The notes below the pieces were generated by a model. The model was given only the letters and a program-made list of their open reading frames with translations, did not search any database and was not told the DNA's origin. Below, one piece after another: positions 5,677-8,305 of a stretch of 8,305 bases of DNA. How positions within the stretch are numbered: the stretch's first letter is position 1; every line of letters starts with the position of its first letter. Source of the DNA: Desulfurococcales archaeon (lineage in GTDB: Archaea; Thermoproteota; Thermoprotei_A; Sulfolobales; Desulfurococcaceae). The stretch covers positions 1-8,305 of the forward strand of contig JALWQP010000004.1 of NCBI GenBank assembly GCA_027083045.1, in the 5' to 3' direction. Made by a program: the position numbers and the translations under genes.

Positions 5677-7287
5677 TTGGTGAGCGAAGAGCTTCTCGAT
5701 AAGATGAGGGGATCAATAACCGGTGATCGTGTAGGCATAGTTGTTCTCGATAAACACCCCTGGCTTGCACCAACTATTCTTGGGAGGATAAGCGAAGAGC
5801 TCGGCATCCGGGATTTTGTGTTGATCACAGACATGCATGCCAAGCCTTTCATAGAGGATGGAATAAGCCATGTCAGGAATATGGATCTGAGGATTATAGT
5901 CGACTATCACTATGGGGGCCATGTGATCAATGACAACGTGTTTGACACTGCTATCAGGTTTAAGAGACTCATAGATTCTCTGGATGATAAGAAGATAATA
6001 ATTGACTTGACAGGGGCTAGCGGTAGTACGGCGGCATCAATAATATATGTCTCATCCCACGAGCTACGGGGAAAAACGATCTACACCGTCGTCAACACCA
6101 TACCAATGTATGGCATACCGGCTTATCCTGGGAGCCCCCGATGGCTTCACCGGGTATATGTTATGGGGGAGGACATAAGCGGCTATGATGAGCCATTAGT
6201 AGAGGAGTATCCCCGGAACATCGAGTGGAGGGGGACCCGTGGAATATATATTGGTATGGCGAAGATCTTCAACAGCCTCACCAGCTGTGGGTGTAGGGAG
6301 ACAATTAGTATGGGTGTACGTAAACATGTATCGAAGGGCTATAAACTGGAAGCATGGATAAGTTCTCTGACCAGTAGCTCTAAGAGGGCTAAGCTCTTCA
6401 GCATAGACGAGCTGGGGGGTCCGAACGAGGATACCGCGAGCATGATCTATAGTGCTTGGAAGAAGATAGCCGATGTACTCGAGCCTATCTACCAGGATAG
6501 GCAAAGCCTTGACAGGATGCTTATGCAGCTCCAGCGATACGTAGGAGCAGCAGACCTGATTATCAAGGAGTCCGCCAGTAGTGGCTGGTTTGATAACGTG
6601 GGGGAGAAGCTCCACCGCGTCCTGCTTAGATACGCTAGCGATAAGACCGGCAGGCTGGCATTGATCCCCGACACCAACTTGTTCTATCAGGGCCTCAACA
6701 TGGCTTTGCTCAAGGCAAGCATACGCTCCGGAAACCCCTGGGCCCCTATAAGAGGGTTGGCAATCTATATTCCGCGGTGCGCCGAGGCCGAGATAAACGG
6801 CAAGGTCGCCGAGACCGATCCGGATGCGGGAATACAGCAGAGGATACCCTACACTCTCGCACTCCTAGCCAACAGGTGTTTGCTCGAGACGAAATATTAT
6901 TACGACGCTAAATGCCTCGCCGCGACGGCACAGCCATGCGAGGCAGCCATAGCCGTCGAGGCCCCCAACCTCAATGAGCCCCGCATACTCCTCATAACCG
7001 CTGACCGTAAAGCCTACACCGCGTGGCAAACCCTCAACGTCTGCCGCGGCAAGGTCGCCTGCGCCTATATCGGTCACAGCGATAAACCGCTCGGAACCGA
7101 TAGCATCTACGGCAAATTCTATGTGAGCATAGCGGCAAGCCTACTCGCGTACGTGGCAAGCCTGTTCGCTCCAGTAACAATACAGGGCTCAAGGGGGCAG
7201 GTACGCCTAGTAATGCGGTATCTAAAGGGGAGCAACGCCCCCGTAGTTGCCGTCCACAAGAATGTGCCTAACACACAGTATGATTAG
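5677..7287 (+). CDS. Putative CARF-like sensor fused to a C-terminal PIN-type RNase
   Basis: Residues about 15-165 look like a CARF-type Rossmann domain: strand RVGIVVLD (18-25), helix APTILGRISEELG, strand DFVLIT (46-51), strand LRIIVDY (71-77), then KKIIIDLTGASGSTAASIIYV (105-125, first and last lysine/valine), where DLTGxxxxxA matches the ligand-loop motif of CARF proteins such as Csa3. Residues about 185-320 are mostly helical and unassigned. Residues about 325-470 resemble a PIN domain: LIPDTNLFYQG (D332), RCAEAEING (E370 or E372) and LLITADRKAYTA (D443) give the usual acidic metal-binding set. The last 60 residues are unassigned. CARF domains bind cyclic oligoadenylates in type III CRISPR immunity and gate attached nucleases; here that is inferred, and no cas genes are in view. 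Start is TTG 5677 or the adjacent GTG 5680. The nuclease half is GC-richer than the sensor half. No intact HEPN or PD-(D/E)xK motif was seen. Confidence 0.72.
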   Translation: MVSEELLDKMRGSITGDRVGIVVLDKHPWLAPTILGRISEELGIRDFVLITDMHAKPFIEDGISHVRNMDLRIIVDYHYGGHVINDNVFDTAIRFKRLIDSLDDKKIIIDLTGASGSTAASIIYVSSHELRGKTIYTVVNTIPMYGIPAYPGSPRWLHRVYVMGEDISGYDEPLVEEYPRNIEWRGTRGIYIGMAKIFNSLTSCGCRETISMGVRKHVSKGYKLEAWISSLTSSSKRAKLFSIDELGGPNEDTASMIYSAWKKIADVLEPIYQDRQSLDRMLMQLQRYVGAADLIIKESASSGWFDNVGEKLHRVLLRYASDKTGRLALIPDTNLFYQGLNMALLKASIRSGNPWAPIRGLAIYIPRCAEAEINGKVAETDPDAGIQQRIPYTLALLANRCLLETKYYYDAKCLAATAQPCEAAIAVEAPNLNEPRILLITADRKAYTAWQTLNVCRGKVACAYIGHSDKPLGTDSIYGKFYVSIAASLLAYVASLFAPVTIQGSRGQVRLVMRYLKGSNAPVVAVHKNVPNTQYD

Positions 7288-7313
7288 CTGGGAATAATGG
7301 TTCGTGGAGAAAA

Positions 7314-7323
7314 CATAATAAAG
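7314..7323 (+). promoter_or_regulatory. Possible TATA box for tRNA-Ala
   Basis: ACATAATAAAG-type sequence about 30-39 nt before the mature tRNA 5' end, fitting a transcript start a few bases upstream of the tRNA. A second A/T stretch (TTTATATG, 7343-7350) is too close to act as the TATA box. Confidence 0.4.
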
Positions 7324-7352
7324 AACCAGATTATTAGAACTGTTTATATGGT

Positions 7353-7428
7353 GGGCCGGTAGCTCAGCTGGAAGAGCGCCGCCCTCGCACGGCGGAGGCC
7401 CCGGGTTCAAATCCCGGCCGGTCCACCA
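7353..7428 (+). tRNA. tRNA-Ala, anticodon CGC, with encoded CCA
   Basis: A full cloverleaf folds. Acceptor GGGCCGG (7353-7359) pairs with CCGGTCC (7418-7424); D stem GCTC/GAGC (7362-7365, 7374-7377); anticodon stem CCGCC/GGCGG around loop CTCGCAC with anticodon CGC at 7386-7388; T stem CCGGG/CCCGG with loop TTCAAAT. The third acceptor pair is G7355 with T7422, the G3-U70 wobble that identifies alanine tRNAs, so the amino acid is supported independently of the anticodon. It reads GCG codons. The discriminator is A7425 and CCA is encoded at 7426-7428. No intron is present. The high GC of the stems fits a hyperthermophile. Confidence 0.97.
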
Positions 7429-7493
7429 CTTCCATACAGAGTCCTACATAGTCATATCAAGGGATGGCTTATTCCCTAGTATGTTAATTGTTT

Positions 7494-7526
7494 AATAATA
7501 GGCATGGATCGAGCCTACCTATTATT
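7494..7526. repeat. Inverted repeat, 9-bp arms, 15-nt loop
   Basis: AATAATAGG (7494-7502) and its exact complement CCTATTATT (7518-7526). As RNA the stem can grow by a G-U and a U-A pair (7492-7493 with 7527-7528). The loop contains AGGC/GCCT, an alternative inner pairing. It may be a protein-binding palindrome or an RNA hairpin downstream of the tRNA. Confidence 0.7.
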
Positions 7527-7656
7527 GATGTTCAATGATGCCCGGCTAAGCGCGCACGTAAATGGGTGTTCTTATCTACGTATCCTTTCTAATCCCCAGT
7601 GCGTCGGGATTGGTGGGTTTCCCGAGGACTTTGTGAAGAAGTGTGTGAACGGGTAA
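7504..7656 (+). CDS. Doubtful small open frame, 50 codons
   Basis: ATG 7504 to TAA 7654-7656 encodes 50 residues, starting MDRAYLLLMFND and ending with a plausible GGFPEDFVKKCVNG stretch with three cysteines in all. There is no ribosome site, and the ATG is inside the loop of the inverted repeat. Arginines use CGA, CGG and CGT rather than the AGG/AGA favoured nearby, which argues against an expressed native gene. It could be a decayed fragment of a transferred gene or chance. I do not recognise the product. Confidence 0.2.
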   Translation: MDRAYLLLMFNDARLSAHVNGCSYLRILSNPQCVGIGGFPEDFVKKCVNG

Positions 7657-7681
7657 ACGTACTTGGTTGTTAGTACATCCT

Positions 7682-8305
7682 CTAGTTCGCAGCCTCGTCT
7701 CGCCTAATCGTTGTTTGCTGTATCTTTGCTAGGGCTTCGGGGGGTTTTAATGCTATAGCTACTGCGCCGTAGAGCCCCGCATCAAATCCTAGTGGTGTCG
7801 GCTTGATCTCAGGGGGTTTTACTATCATGTTTTCCCGGGCCAGCTCTACTATTTCGTTAAGCATTAAGTCTATGTTGTAGAGGAACACGCTTCCCCCTAT
7901 CGTTATTATTTCTGGGTCGTATGCGTTCGCTATATTGGCTATTCCCGCCGCGTGTATTTTGTTGAGCTTGTGGACCATGTACTCGGCGAAGCGGTCGTGT
8001 TCTCTTGCTAGCTTGTAGAGTGTTGGTGCGTCGAGCTTGCCTTGTAGTGCTAACAGGTATGCCTTGCTGTCTCCGAACTGTGTTGGGCTCTTCCTCCGCG
8101 CCAGCCATGCCGCGTACCTGGGAATGTTGGATCCGCTCGCATAGGCTTCCCAGTGTCCTCTTCCACCGCATTTGCAGGGTAGGCCGTCAGTTGCGTCTAT
8201 GACCATGTGGCCTACTTCGTGGGCGTTCCCGTCTTTGCCCAGGATTAGTCTCCCATCAACGATGACTCCTGCCCCTATACCCGTACTTATGGTTAGGTAT
8301 ACAAG
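7682..8305 (-). CDS. ROK-family sugar kinase (glucokinase/hexokinase-like), C-terminal part (5' end outside the window)
   Basis: ATP-dependent phosphorylation of a hexose such as glucose, or an amino sugar; crenarchaeal glycolytic hexokinases belong to this family. The frame is open to the window edge (207 residues visible; family length is about 300-330, so roughly the first third with the catalytic NDA aspartate is missing). Visible motifs are the phosphate-binding STGIGAG (near 8267-8287), the HEVGH sugar-binding motif (about 8207-8221) and the ROK zinc signature CKCGGRGHWEAYASG (8132-8176). In the signature the third cysteine of the usual CxCGxxGCxE pattern is replaced by histidine (codon 8153-8155). 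A further glycine motif, IITIGGSV, lies near the C-terminus. It ends at TAG 7682-7684 with a normal-looking tail. ROK repressors carry an N-terminal HTH; that region is outside the window, but the archaeal context favours a kinase. Confidence 0.9.
   Translation of the reverse strand, partial: LVYLTISTGIGAGVIVDGRLILGKDGNAHEVGHMVIDATDGLPCKCGGRGHWEAYASGSNIPRYAAWLARRKSPTQFGDSKAYLLALQGKLDAPTLYKLAREHDRFAEYMVHKLNKIHAAGIANIANAYDPEIITIGGSVFLYNIDLMLNEIVELARENMIVKPPEIKPTPLGFDAGLYGAVAIALKPPEALAKIQQTTIRRDEAAN

Larger units (their letters stand above)
7429..7681. other. Intergenic spacer between tRNA-Ala and the ROK kinase gene
   Basis: No confident gene. It holds a small inverted repeat AGGGA/TCCCT (7460-7464, 7473-7477), the strong AATAATAGG/CCTATTATT repeat (7494-7526), a 50-codon frame at 7504-7656, and two mutually exclusive 6-bp hairpins (7591-7611 and 7604-7625). 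No integrase, duplicated tRNA end or T-rich terminator was found. Confidence 0.6.

Noticed and set aside
6196..6615. 139-codon minus-strand frame inside the CARF-like/PIN gene
   Set aside because: No ribosome site or motif, fully contained within a convincing gene on the other strand.
7222..7410. 62-codon minus-strand frame running across the tRNA gene
   Set aside because: It overlaps an intact tRNA-Ala and the end of the nuclease gene, with a proline/alanine-rich translation from the tRNA stems.
7353..7428. tRNA gene as an attachment site of an integrated element
   Set aside because: No second copy of the tRNA 3' end and no integrase in the window, so integration is not supported.
7857..8202. 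Alternative frames on both strands inside the ROK gene
   Set aside because: Basic, low-complexity translations without motifs; the ROK frame carries the full zinc signature.
1..8305. CRISPR array or cas genes near the CARF-like protein
   Set aside because: No regularly spaced repeats of 20-40 nt and no recognisable cas product on either strand in this window.

Overview
The window looks like chromosomal DNA of a hyperthermophilic crenarchaeon (Thermoproteota, class Thermoprotei; a Desulfurococcales-type lineage is my best guess, not proven). Supporting signs are heavy use of AGG/AGA arginine and ATA isoleucine codons, many GTG/TTG starts, archaeal A/T-rich TATA boxes about 25 nt before likely transcript starts, GGAGG / GAGGTGAT Shine-Dalgarno matches, an intron-less tRNA-Ala with a genome-encoded CCA, and archaeal versions of spermidine synthase, an Alg14/Alg13-type glycosyltransferase and a ROK sugar kinase. 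No CRISPR array, transposase or integrase was seen.

Layout. (1) 1-554, +: C-terminal part of a spermidine-synthase-like aminopropyltransferase, cut by the window edge. (2) 677-3245, +: a two-gene glycan unit, namely a single-chain Alg14-Alg13-like GlcNAc-transferase followed by a multi-pass Wzx/MATE-type polysaccharide flippase. Together they could build and flip a lipid-linked glycan for N-glycosylation of surface proteins. (3) 3222-4037, -: an HD-domain metal phosphohydrolase with an extra C-terminal alpha/beta domain, convergent with and overlapping the flippase. (4) 4177-4926, +: a PA14-domain protein without a signal peptide. (5) 4923-5480, -: an all-helical protein I do not recognise, whose promoter lies inside the longest possible reading frame and so argues for a shortened start. 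(6) 5677-7287, +: the most interesting gene, read here as a CARF-like sensor domain joined to a C-terminal PIN-type RNase domain. (7) 7353-7428, +: tRNA-Ala(CGC). (8) 7429-7681: a spacer with a strong inverted repeat and a doubtful 50-codon frame. (9) 7682-8305, -: C-terminal two thirds of a ROK-family sugar kinase, cut by the window edge.

Genes working together. The glycosyltransferase and flippase form a plausible functional pair. The PA14 protein, the helical protein and the CARF-like/PIN protein sit next to each other between ordinary metabolic genes and a tRNA gene. Two of them are divergently transcribed from a shared 170-nt promoter region. They are the best candidates here for an undescribed defence or stress module, but that is inference from domain logic and position only. 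GC content and codon choice change within the CARF-like/PIN gene near the start of the nuclease half, which fits a fusion of two parts of different origin.
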